64,000 nt of DNA from Orthonyx spaldingii. Taxonomy: Eukaryota > Chordata > Aves > Passeriformes > Orthonychidae. How positions within the stretch are numbered: the stretch's first letter is position 1; each line of letters opens with the position of its first letter. The position numbers were made by a program, and so were the translations under genes. Location: contig VZTJ01002531.1 in assembly GCA_013397795.1 (NCBI GenBank), positions 1,240,001 through 1,304,000 on the forward strand, read 5' to 3'. This document shows positions 26,801-36,060 of this stretch, piece after piece. Below the pieces are notes generated by a model. It was given only the letters and a program-made list of their open reading frames with translations. It ran no database searches and was not told the origin of the DNA.

Positions 26801-29800
26801 TTCACACACACTTGCTGCATCTTTTGTTGTACATATTAACTCCAATAATACTGCTGCACTCTCTCTGTATTCACACTGAAGTTTGAATCAGACCACACAC
26901 AATTTCTGTTGGTTTTGCATTACCATAAAGAATAGTGCAGGTATATATCTATATATAATTGCATATGCTTTAACTGAGCCTACCAAATGTGAGAAAAGTT
27001 CTCAAATGTTTGATGATTTTCTTCTTAGAAGTACCTCCAGATGTTTATTTCCCTGAGCACACTAAATTTATCTTTCTGACCACTCTACTGTCACACAATA
27101 TTCCAGTTCTCTCACAATTTACGGTGCTTTCCCATGTTGTGAACACCCAAACTCCGTGCAACTGCGGTAAATCATGCAATGAGAACTCAGAGTGAAGCCA
27201 ACATTCCTTGGAACACAAGAAGTATTTCTATTTTCACCACCTCCTTGTGCATTGTCTTGCACAAGAAGGTGATGATTTTGGCTGAACGTCCTGGTTGTGC
27301 AAGGAATACAAACAATAATTAATAAAACCTCAGAACTCCACTCATCTATAACTTAGTAACATCTAAATTTCATTTTACTGCAGTAGAAATTGCTACCTGG
27401 CTATGTCTTTCAGTAAAACTTCCTCTGTTTTTAATTTTAATTGTCCAGTAAATATGTTCAATTGGCACCAGTCCAAATTTTTCAGAGTTCAGGAGTTTGG
27501 GTTGGGCTTTTTTTAATAGATTCAAATCTATCTCAGCCAGACGTGATGTTTTATCAAAAATAACAGATAAGCCAATTCTGAATAGTTGTTGAGTAAAAAA
27601 AAAGGCAGGAGTCAAAAATAAATACCTGTAAGTATATCCCTACTTTCTTAAGGTGAACGCCCACCATACAGACTACTGGAAAATAACTATCCAAAACATT
27701 AACAAAATTTCTACTTCAAATTTAATTGTCAAAATTCAGAAACCCCCTGTGCTGTTTTCCGGCAACTGGGATGGAAAGTCTCCCATCCACTTCATAGGAA
27801 CAATTCACTCTCCCTCTTTTCCTTCCTGTGAATAATAAAGTTCCTCTTGATAGGAAATGGATCAAATCCTAAATAAATAAATAAGCGCATCTGGTATTTA
27901 TTTATCCCAGTCGTTGGAAATTTTATGCTAATTGCAGTTCTGTTACTAAGGCTCTGGAAAACATAGTTGGGTTTATATCATTTTACTGAAATTTACAAAC
28001 AGAAATGCTTTCTTTCCCAGTGTTTCTCCCCTCTGTACAGTATCTGAAGTTAATTCACAGAATATGAAGTTAGCAAGATGATTAACAATACAGCTGACCA
28101 GTTCCTACTATTATGCTCAATTATTTGCAATTTATCATTACAAAATTCAATATATTATCTTCCCTGGCACCTCTTCTTTCTAGCTTTGTTCTCGCTATTT
28201 TCAGCCCCCTCATCTTTCCCATTCTCATCTTCCTTCTGTGCAGGTAACCTGACCAGTCCCTTCCTCCACAGAGAAAATATATCTGAAAACTTCCCCCAAA
28301 CCACAGTCAAGGGACTTGTTCACGTTGATAAAACTACAAAATTTCATTTTGGAAATATACCTTGAGGTAAACTCGTACTTAAAAACCTCGAAAGGCTTCA
28401 AATAATTTCTTTCTTCTTCCTGACTTTGCAAAAAGTTCTGCAGCCCACAAGACTCATGCACAGGTATTGCTGTTTCCTAGAAAATTGCAGAAATCAACCT
28501 CACATCTGGTATCACAACAGCCTGGTCTCTTCCATAACTGGAATGGGTCTCTTGTGAAACTTTAATCCTATTTATGCAAAACCATAGCCTTAACTGGATA
28601 TACAGCAGATTTCTGGCAATTACTCCTCTCCCCCACATGAATCTCCACAGATGCTGAACTTCAAGCTTGGACCACCAATACGTGGAGCCCAGGAGAAAAC
28701 TCTCCAGCTGTCAGGAGCAGCAAATTCTTATCCTGTGCACTGAGAAGCTTTGATTATGAGTGAGACAGAGTTTTTCAACTTGTTAAATGAGAAAATCCTA
28801 TGCAAGACTTCAGTTTTAGTCTGGTTTTCTAACTCAGCAAGATGTACACAAACACGCTTTGAGTACATTTCTACACGTTTCTTAATCAGTTGGTGATTCA
28901 CTCCAGACTATCTGAGGAACATGCAAATTTGCTGACAGAAAGTGACAGAACAGGTACGAGGGGCTCTGCAAGACTCTGAATGCTTCAGTCAACTTCTATT
29001 TAAAGAAAAAAAAGAACAACTGCAACATATTACTGGGCATGAGAAAGAGAGGAAGTGTTCATCAATGTTTTAACTGGGGAAGGGTTTGACTCTAAGAGAC
29101 ATAAATCTCTGGGAAAGCAACTTTTGTTAGTTCTGGCCTTTCTAAACTTAAATGAACACCACATGGAATTGTTCACAACTTCAGTGAACTTCACTGAGGT
29201 CACCCTGCCGACTGTGATGGGACTGTGGGAGTGTAGAAATAACAGAATCCGACCACATATCCCACTTGGATGCTCTGCACCTCCTGCCCTTGCAGGTGGA
29301 ATGCCCATCACAGCGTGGATCACACAGCCAGCAGGATTCCTGGACTGATGGGGTCTGTCTGGGCTGGTGCCCCAGAGCGTCCCACTGCTCCACAGAGTGG
29401 AGGGGTCATCACCTGCAGGTCTTTGGCTGAGGCCAGGCTGGTGGCCCAGCATCTCCACAACCACTAAATAAGCATTTGACATCCCACACCACTCATGGAA
29501 CTTGTAAAACCACTACCAAATGCAGGTAAATGATGCTATACACATTTCTGCTTCTTTCAGTGAAGCTTATTTCTGCCAGGCATCAAACATTTTATTTCTT
29601 TACACATTCGTTCTTTTTCCTCGAAAACATTTGCAACTTATGAAGACATTTCATACCCATTTGGTGGCTACAGCCTGGAACAGAGCAACAAAGGCCACAG
29701 GTCCACTACTCACAATGACTGCTGAACCACTGCACAATCTCAGATTGCTCCCATTTCAGGTGCTTTCCACCAGAAATAATCAGGATATTGCTGAAAAGCA

Positions 29801-31467
29801 CTATAAGATTTCAAGTAAAAATTGAACTGGGATCAAACCGCGCTATTAGTAACTGCATGGACTTAGGTACAATAAATTAATTTCTTTGCAAGACCCTGGT
29901 TTTCCATTGCAAAATTACAGACTCTCATCCTTTGGATTAAAGTGCAAGAGTTCTGTATACACTGCTTATCATATGAAAAAAAAAAAAAATCCCAAGGTTA
30001 ATTTAACAGCAAGAACTAAATAGGAAGTTTACGGTACCTCTACCAGAAATTATGGTTGTAGATTTCATTTGCCATACACCTTGATCAGCAATAGGATCCA
30101 GCCAGTCATGAATCACTGTTGACCCATGAACTCGAGCATTTGCTTGCAACTCACTGTTGCTTAAGGAATTATCATTATTACAGTGTATGGGGACAAGCAT
30201 GTTCAAGTAGAAAAGCAAACAGGAAAATAAACAAACAACTTATTCAAGCAATGACCTGTCAATTCAAGAACTAGATTATGCTCTGATGCACACACGATAC
30301 AAACGATAATGAACACTAACAAGAGATGCAGACAACCCATCTAGTGAGTCACCAATTCAGTTCTCTAAATGTTCCTGATGCTCAGAGGAAAGACATTTTA
30401 AAAGCTCAAATGCAAGTCTGTTCTCCTCAAGTGGCTGTTCCTTGGCAAAGAAGGAATGGCAGGGGCTGTACCAATGACACAACAGGAAACACTCCTTGAC
30501 CCTTTCCAGCTTATGGAGATAAACAGCAAGCTTTCTAACCCTGACAAATTAACTTTAAATAAGAAACACTGGCATCGAAGTTACCATCTAAATTGCCCGA
30601 TTGCACAGTCAGAAATTCTTATTGAAAACGTCTTTATGTATAGATTCATGAAGGCTATGAAAATTTTTGCTTGAATAAGGAGAGTGGGATTGAACTCAGC
30701 ATCTCTGAACTATTTCATGGTAAGAAAACACTCCATTCAGAGGGGCTCAGAGAAAGCACTAAAATCTACATACATTTCATGAAATAACTTCTCAGATTTG
30801 GTTCCATTAACTTTACTCAAATGCCTAGTCAGCAGCCTCAAGAAGTTCAGTCTTACCAGACTGAACAAAATCAAACCATGGCAACAATATCTGACAGACT
30901 CAGCATATCTATATAGTGGCATTATGTTCAGCAACTATTGACCCAAACGTGTGGTGAACTGAACCAGCACCTGTTCAACCTCTGATTAATGTTTTTTGCA
31001 CAGTGAAGGATTTATGGGCAGCATTAAATGGGCCTCTAACGGAACACAGAGTGAGCTTCACATGTGATGTACGTAATTACAGATATTTTTGCATCACCAG
31101 TTGCAGGCCGTGTTAAAGAGAGGGGAAGAGAACTCAGGTAAATATAAACCCTGTGGCTTAAAAATTCTGTTGAAACAGCCAAACTTGAATCCTCTCCTCA
31201 CAGCGCGTTTCCCTTCATAAGGAGATCACCCTCATTTCATTCCAGCCTTTTCAGTACAGCTTGGCTGTAAATAACGGCTGAGAAAAGATCTGTTCGTGAA
31301 AGCATAAGAAGGTGGAAATAAAGCAACAGAAAAGGATAACATGAAAGAGGAGCTTTCCTCACAGCGCTGCAGGAACACTGCTCTACTCTGCTGAAAGACT
31401 GAACTCCACAGCTCCTGCTTGCTTTTAAGAGGGTTTGAAAAGCTGATGATAAAATAATCAAGATTAC
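23821..31467. other. Unique AT-rich DNA, no confident gene
   Basis: No gene or recognisable repeat. Frames such as 29030-29482 (150 codons, minus, over a slightly GC-richer patch) have open frames on both strands and no family resemblance. An A14 run lies at 24421-24434 and an A-run near 29978-29990. One splice-like open segment is listed at 30038-30153. A TA-rich microsatellite-like patch lies at 26941-26967. Confidence 0.5.
30038..30153 (-). other. Weak candidate exon, unidentified
   Basis: The minus-strand open segment reads ELQANARVHGSTVIHDWLDP and then IADQGVWQMKSTTIISGR. It is bounded by an AG (CAACAG) and by a non-ideal donor (GTACCG, or alternatively GTAGAG upstream). The residue mix looks protein-like, but the splice signals are poor and I recognise no family. 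The longer frame 30003-30218 contains it. Weak candidate only. Confidence 0.15.
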
Positions 31468-31500
31468 AAAAAAANNNNNNNNNNNNNNNNNNNNNNNNNN

Positions 31501-31531
<31 letters not shown>
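31468..31531. repeat. Poly(A) run interrupted by assembly gap
   Basis: Seven A's (31468-31474) precede 26 N's (31475-31500), and 31 A's (31501-31531) follow. The assembly broke inside a homopolymer, so the true length is unknown. The 111-codon minus-strand frame crossing it (31237-31572) is an artefact of poly-phenylalanine plus N's. No retroposon body was recognised on either side. Confidence 0.95.
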
Positions 31532-31533
<2 letters not shown>

Positions 31534-31829
31534 AAAGAAAGAACGCACCTCATTTGCTTGTCTTTTAATCAAAACACGTAATCAGAAGGCCTAAGTGATG
31601 ATTACCTCCTGCTTTCAGCCTAAGTGACTGAAGCAGCCTGTTCGATGGGGTTTCACTCTTTCCAGCGGCAGGGAACGCGTCCCTTCCCCACACAGGTACG
31701 CTCGCACCACGCTCACTCCCCGGTCACCTGATCTGCTGCCAGAGGAGAGGACAGCAGCCATCCACAGCTCAGGCACTCCGTGGGACATCACTAAACCCAC
31801 ATCAAGAAAGCCACTTTTTAGTAATGGCA

Positions 31830-32110
31830 CCTTTATTAGCACAAATGTGTTCACAACTGTTAATGCAATTAATTATCGGGACAAGGAGATACCCAGCAAA
31901 AGACTAAAAATTGCCTTTGCTGGAACACAATTCATTTAGATGATTTATGGAGTTCTTTATTGTTAGCGTCACAAGAGCTTTTTCAAAACAAGAGAAATCA
32001 TTAAATCCCATAAAACACGGGCTACCGCCGCCGTTAGCTGGTAATTGATATCCTTGCTCGTGCCATTTATATCCCTAAATGGAGCTGATAAAACAAAAAT
32101 TAGTAAAGCG
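31830..32110. promoter_or_regulatory. Motif-dense AT block upstream of CpG island
   Basis: This block holds ATGCAATTAATTAT at 31863-31876 (POU and homeodomain-type words), a CRE-like GCGTCACA near 31967, GGTAATTGATATCC near 32040 and further ATTAA cores. It shows no coding frame or repeat. Its position about 1.2 kb 5' of the CpG island and its dense homeobox-like content are typical of conserved developmental enhancers or proximal promoters. Conservation itself was not measured. Confidence 0.3.
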
Positions 32111-32400
32111 TGCTGGTGGAGAGCAGCCTGCAGCAGCCCGGAGGGAAGCAGGGGATCCTTGCCTCCTTCCCAGCAGGAATCGCTCCCCCCTTGCATCCCA
32201 CGACCCCGGGGAGCCCCGACATGGCCAGAAATCAGGCTCAGCCCTGGGGAACTGCTGGTGAGGGGGAGGGAACAGGGAGGGGAGTTCATTTGCTTTTAGA
32301 AGGAGAACCTGATTTTTATCTACCACCCCCCCCGCCGCCCGCTCCGCTTTTCCCTCGGGGAATTTTAACTACTTCTCACTCCTTTTTAAAGGCACACCTT

Positions 32401-33218
32401 AAAAAAAAAAAAAAAAAAAGCTTTTGTGTTGCAATTTTCTACAGCTTTGGTGAGGTTTTTTTTTTTTCAGGGATCCTGCTAGGTAGAGAAAGTGCATGGT
32501 AAGAAATAATTTTAAATATAGGATTGGTGGTTTTAAGCAGTTACCAGATAACAGCCAAAACATGTGCACAGTCAAGAAACTCCCAAATCCTGAGCAGCCA
32601 GGGAGAAGAAATGTATGTTTTAGTGATGGAAAGCAGGCAGGCGTATTAGAAATGACTCGGAAGGACGGGAGAACAGCACCGAAAATGCAAATAAATCAGC
32701 TCAGATTCTATGGAAGGAAAAAAAAAAAAAAAAGCTGCTGAGAACCCTGAGCAAATGCTGCTGCCTCAAAGACAGAAATAGCTCCCTTACCTTATTCCTA
32801 ATCCTTGTTTGCACCTGCTCTGCAATCCTAAATACTTCGAGGTGCTTAATATGGAGCTAAATTGACGGCTGAATTTAAGAATTTCTTCGTACACCTCATT
32901 TACAGATTAAAAGGAGATTTTTTTTTTAGGATCGCCCTCCTCAGCATCCATTAGCTTCCCAAAGAATTCCCATTTTCTTGTAAAAATTAAAAATAAAAAT
33001 CAAAAAAGAAGAAAAAAGGCAAAAAAATACAGTATGTCTATGTACAACCGGGCACTGTAATAGATCCAAAAAACCGGGAGCGGGGGAATCTGAGAGGTGT
33101 CACTACAAACTTGGCAAGCAAAACGTATCCTCAGCAGGAAGGAGAGAGAGAGAGAGGAGAAAAAACCCTGCAAATCAAAAATCCCAGGGAGATTCTGAAG
33201 GGGGAAAAAAAAAAAAAA
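32401..33218. repeat. Cluster of A/T homopolymers before the CpG island
   Basis: The runs are A19 at 32401-32419, T13 at 32456-32468, A16 at 32718-32733, a T-run near 32920 and A14 at 33205-33218. Between them the DNA is unique. None is preceded by a recognisable SINE, LINE or processed transcript, so they look like simple homopolymer tracts. Such tracts disfavour nucleosomes, which would suit the edge of a promoter. Confidence 0.7.
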
Positions 33219-33286
33219 GAAAAGAAAAAAACAGGGAGGAAAGACGCGTGAGGAGAGCACAAATGGGATGGCGGGACGTCTCCCAG

Positions 33287-33315
33287 CCATCCATCCATCC
33301 ATCCATCCATCTATC
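33287..33315. repeat. (ATCC)n tetranucleotide microsatellite
   Basis: About seven copies of CCAT, with one CTAT interruption at the end, lie at the upstream edge of the CpG island. The array is probably length-variable between individuals. Confidence 0.9.
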
Positions 33316-33397
33316 CTGCAGCCCAGCCACAGCCGCCCCCCGCGCCGCCGCTGCGGTGGAGCCGCGCTCCGCTCCCCGCGGCACCTGCGCGCTCACA

Positions 33398-33424
33398 GCG
33401 CGCCCGGGCGCGCCCCCGCGGGGG
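33398..33424. repeat. Two adjoining GC palindromes
   Basis: GCGCGCCCGGGCGCGC (33398-33413) and CCCCCGCGGGGG (33413-33424) are both perfect palindromes and share one base. They sit in the centre of the CpG island and could form hairpins in RNA or cruciforms in DNA. Confidence 0.8.
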
Positions 33425-33490
33425 ATGCGCGGCCCCGCAAAGGGATGCGCGCCGGCCCCGCGCCTCGGGGCGATGCTCGGCCCCGCAAAG
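33424..33490. repeat. Direct duplication spaced 48 bp in CpG island
   Basis: GATGCGCGGCCCCGCAAAG at 33424-33442 recurs as GATGCTCGGCCCCGCAAAG at 33472-33490, with one mismatch in 19. The second copy ends 20 bases before the splice-donor-like site. A related partial copy (GGGATGCGCGCCGGCCCCGC) lies between them. Confidence 0.8.
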
Positions 33491-33504
33491 TTTGCGCCGC
33501 TCCG

Positions 33505-33517
33505 CCCGCGGTAAGGT
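33505..33517 (+). promoter_or_regulatory. Splice-donor-like site ending putative exon 1
   Basis: CCGCG|GTAAGG has its GT at 33511. It matches the U1-binding donor consensus at positions -1 to +5 and sits inside the CpG island, where first-exon donors commonly fall. The acceptor it would join was not identified. Confidence 0.4.
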
Positions 33518-33695
33518 GCGGGGGATCCGCGCTCCTGCGGTCGCAGCCGGGTGCGGGCAGTGCCCCGCGCTGGGCTCCGCTTCCACTCCCACCCCTCCCC
33601 TCCCGAGCCCCTGCGGTTCCCCAGGCAGCCCAGGCTGGGTTAGGAAAGGTCAGACGGACGCTGCTGGCGCTGGGCTTTCACCCCGGAGAGCCCCT

Positions 33696-33845
33696 GGGTG
33701 CAAACACTCGCCAGGACCCTGCTCCTGCCGGCCCTGAGTCCCTGAGAGCAAACACCCCCCAGAACCCTGTTTCTGGGTGCAAACACCCCCCAGGACCCTG
33801 TTCCTGCCGGCCCTAGGTGCAAACACTGCCCAGGAGCCTGTTCTT
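33696..33845. repeat. GC-rich minisatellite, about four units
   Basis: Four successive units begin with (T/A)GCAAACAC and continue (C/T)CCCAGGACCCTG. They vary between about 30 and 46 bp because of an optional CTCCTGCCGGCCCT segment. The unit appears at about 33698, 33748, 33778 and 33818. The array adjoins the 3' shore of the CpG island and extends several chance reading frames on both strands. Confidence 0.75.
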
Positions 33846-35883
33846 CCTGCACTTCCCATGCCCACACCCCTCACCCCAACCTATCAGGGCACCCCACAGG
33901 CCACAGGTGCAGGAACATCACCCTCCCATCTCTCACTTGCCCCTCTTTCTTTTTTCCCTCCTGACCTGGTACGAATTTCATCTGAGACTTTCCAAGACCT
34001 TTAATTACTCTATTAATGTGCATCCATAAGTCTTCCAGAGCAGCATTTCATTAGGCAAACAGCAATATACAGTACAGGGATGTAAACAGAGGCACCAGGG
34101 GCTAGAGAGGGAGCAAATTACACACTGAAGGTATAGCAAAAGCTAAGTCAGAATTGGTCAGTCTTGTTTGCCAGGGCTTTTCTAGGGAAGTTATTCTATG
34201 ATTTTAATTTTTTTTTTTTTTTTAATTTAAAAACAAACTTCCCTGGGAAAAACTTGTGTCAGTAGATCACTGGGTTACTAGAGCAAGCCCCAGTTTACAG
34301 CACCGCAACAAAATCTCTCCTGTGAGCCCTTACAAGCTTACAGTCAGACTAGAGAGGGTAAACGAAACAAAAAGTTCACAAGCATCTTAACTACTAGTGG
34401 TTTATAGCCATATCATTTGCATACTTCATCAAATGAAAAGCAGGTGTTTGGGGTTTTTTCCTCCTTGACAAATTGGGAATCACAAAATGGAACCCTGAGT
34501 GACGGAGACAAAATACGGGTTCATCCAATTAGGGCAGGAAAAGACCACGGGAAACAGAGCTCCTGGCTCACACTTGGCTGATCACATGTGTCCTGTACAG
34601 GCAGTGGGATTTATAACTTGTTTTATCCCTCACAAGGTGCGTGGAAGAGGTTATCAGGGATGTGCAAGCAGATGGATGTGGAAGAACTTCAAGGGGAAGT
34701 ATGAGATTCAAAACAGATCTTAAGTATGAGTGCAGAGGAGGCAGAGACAAGGAGAGGGGGAGGCAGGAGGTGCAGTGAGGTCTTCCTAGGCAAAGTGGAA
34801 GGGTGGGAAGAAAGAGAGGCAAAGGGTAAACTCTTTAGGGCTTCCTCAACTGGAAAATATGTCCTGTGAAGGACTATTTCACACACTATTTTGCAGTGAG
34901 GAAATCAAAACCATTTCCCAGCAACTGCATGTGGTTGAATTTTGAGGGCTGAAGGTGAAGGGCATTAAACTCTCTTAACACCTTTTTCTCCAGCAAAAGA
35001 AGAAAAAGCATCCTCTAAAAATCAAGGATTAATTTAGGCTCAGTCCAGGAAAGATTCTTCACAATTCTTGTATGAGACACACATGTTTACAGAAAAAGCC
35101 AAACACCACTCCTGAGAAATTGGTGCAAGTGGAAGAACAGTTTTATTCCTCAATGGCCATGTTGGATGCAGAGCCATCTGGAAATCCTGTAGAGATTCCA
35201 AAGACAGCACCTGTTTGTCAAACATGATGCAGTTTTGAAGTCCTCAGGTACTGTGACTAACAGGGTTCCAACCCAGGATGCTTTTCCCAAAGTCCAGTTC
35301 ATGAAAATATTTTGGTTTTTTCTATTTTGCAATGAAACAAGACCTTGATTTATCCTCTGGAGCGATGTTTGTGACTTTGGAATAAGCAATCTCATCTTTA
35401 GCTGCTGCTGAACAGCTACAACAGCAAGGGCAGATGCTCCCATCTGCCGTGTGTCGCTGGGTGGAGCAGAACAAACCCCAAAAATGGATTGGCACATGCA
35501 GCACCTCTACTACACCTCTGAGGGTCTCTGGGAAAGGCAGCCCCCTCCCAACATGTGCACCACAAACATAGGTGGGCACGTTTTTCCACACGTTCAGGTG
35601 GAATCGTGGGTGTTGTGAGGAGAGAGAAGCTCCAGAGAGAAAGGACAGAGCTGGGAGCAGCTGTTCCACACAGCACGGTGCCTTCTGCAGCACGGGGTTT
35701 TCAGCTGGGAGTCTGTACGGTTGTTTTAGCTTGGGGAAATGGGACATCAGCCCTTCACCTTCAGTCCCAACACTGGCAGCAGGAGAGGCCCTGCACTGGG
35801 CAGACAGAGGGAATGGGAAGGCAGGTGTAGGGGAGAGCTCTGTGTGTCTGCAAGGTAAGTCAGACACATTTCTGAAGTGATCA
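33846..35883. other. Unique DNA with a GC-richer patch, no confident gene
   Basis: A T15-type run lies near 34208-34222. A purine-rich stretch (GAGG, GGGAGGCAGG) lies at 34733-34830. The patch 35400-35870 is GC-richer and open on both strands (for example 35322-35867, 181 codons on the minus strand, and 35572-35880 on the plus strand), which argues for base composition rather than coding. A consensus plus-strand donor CAAG|GTAAGT has its GT at 35855, and it could end a non-coding exon. Confidence 0.45.
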
Positions 35884-36060
35884 TTAATTTGGCATTCCCA
35901 TCTTGAGAAGCAGATTTAACCTTCTGGCCAATAAATTATCCACATAATCCCCACCACTGCAATGCCTGAATTCCTTGAGAGCTTTAAACTGGGCATCCCG
36001 ATGATAAAGTTCACAAAGTCTCTGTGTAAGGCTGGCGGCTTCAGGCTCACTCAGGTTCTG
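35884..36060 (-). CDS. Candidate 3'-terminal coding exon, unidentified
   Basis: On the minus strand an AG after a mixed pyrimidine tract (GTTTCTACCAGTAG, plus 36061 onward) precedes 58 open codons that end in TAA TGA. The translation starts QNLSEPEAASLTQRLCELYH, continues RDAQFKALKEFRHCSGGDYV, and ends DNLLARRLNLLLKMGMPN. The first half has amphipathic-helix spacing and unusually even residue use for this AT-rich window. No ATG is present, so it would be the last exon or a fragment of a retrocopy. No AATAAA was seen close downstream. I recognise no family. Chance, or a decayed pseudogene, remains possible. Confidence 0.28.
   Translation of the reverse strand, partial: QNLSEPEAASLTQRLCELYHRDAQFKALKEFRHCSGGDYVDNLLARRLNLLLKMGMPN

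Larger units (their letters stand above)
33239..33620. promoter_or_regulatory. CpG island, probable promoter/first exon
   Basis: CpG is very frequent here (for example GCCGCCCCCCGCGCCGCCGC and GCGCGCCCGGGCGCGC), against near absence in the tens of kilobases on either side. It is the only such island in the window. In vertebrates, unmethylated CpG islands of this kind usually mark promoters. No TATA box is obvious. A plus-strand donor at 33511 and the A/T runs on the 5' side suggest plus-strand transcription. A minus-strand donor-like site at 32785-32790 leaves bidirectional use open. The gene served is not identifiable. Confidence 0.75.
33268..33816 (+). other. 182-codon CpG-island frame, probably non-coding
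   Basis: This is the longest open frame in the window. It starts in the ATCC microsatellite, crosses the CpG island and the candidate donor at 33511, and ends in the minisatellite. Its composition is dominated by R, A, P, G and S, as expected for any frame in GC-rich DNA where stop codons are rare. Overlapping minus-strand frames (33311-33592 and 33640-33867) are open too. No domain is visible. I read it as a by-product of base composition. A short uORF or lineage-specific peptide cannot be excluded. Confidence 0.15.

Noticed and set aside
29030..29482. 150-codon minus-strand frame
   Set aside because: No family resemblance and open on the plus strand as well.
31237..31572. 111-codon minus-strand frame
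   Set aside because: It runs through poly(A) (poly-phenylalanine) and the N gap, so it is an artefact.
33268..33816. 182-codon plus-strand frame as a protein-coding gene
   Set aside because: R/A/P-rich, crosses a microsatellite, CpG island and minisatellite, and overlapping frames are open on the other strand. Base composition explains it.
35322..35867. 181-codon minus-strand frame
   Set aside because: No family resemblance. The same GC-rich patch is open in several frames on both strands.
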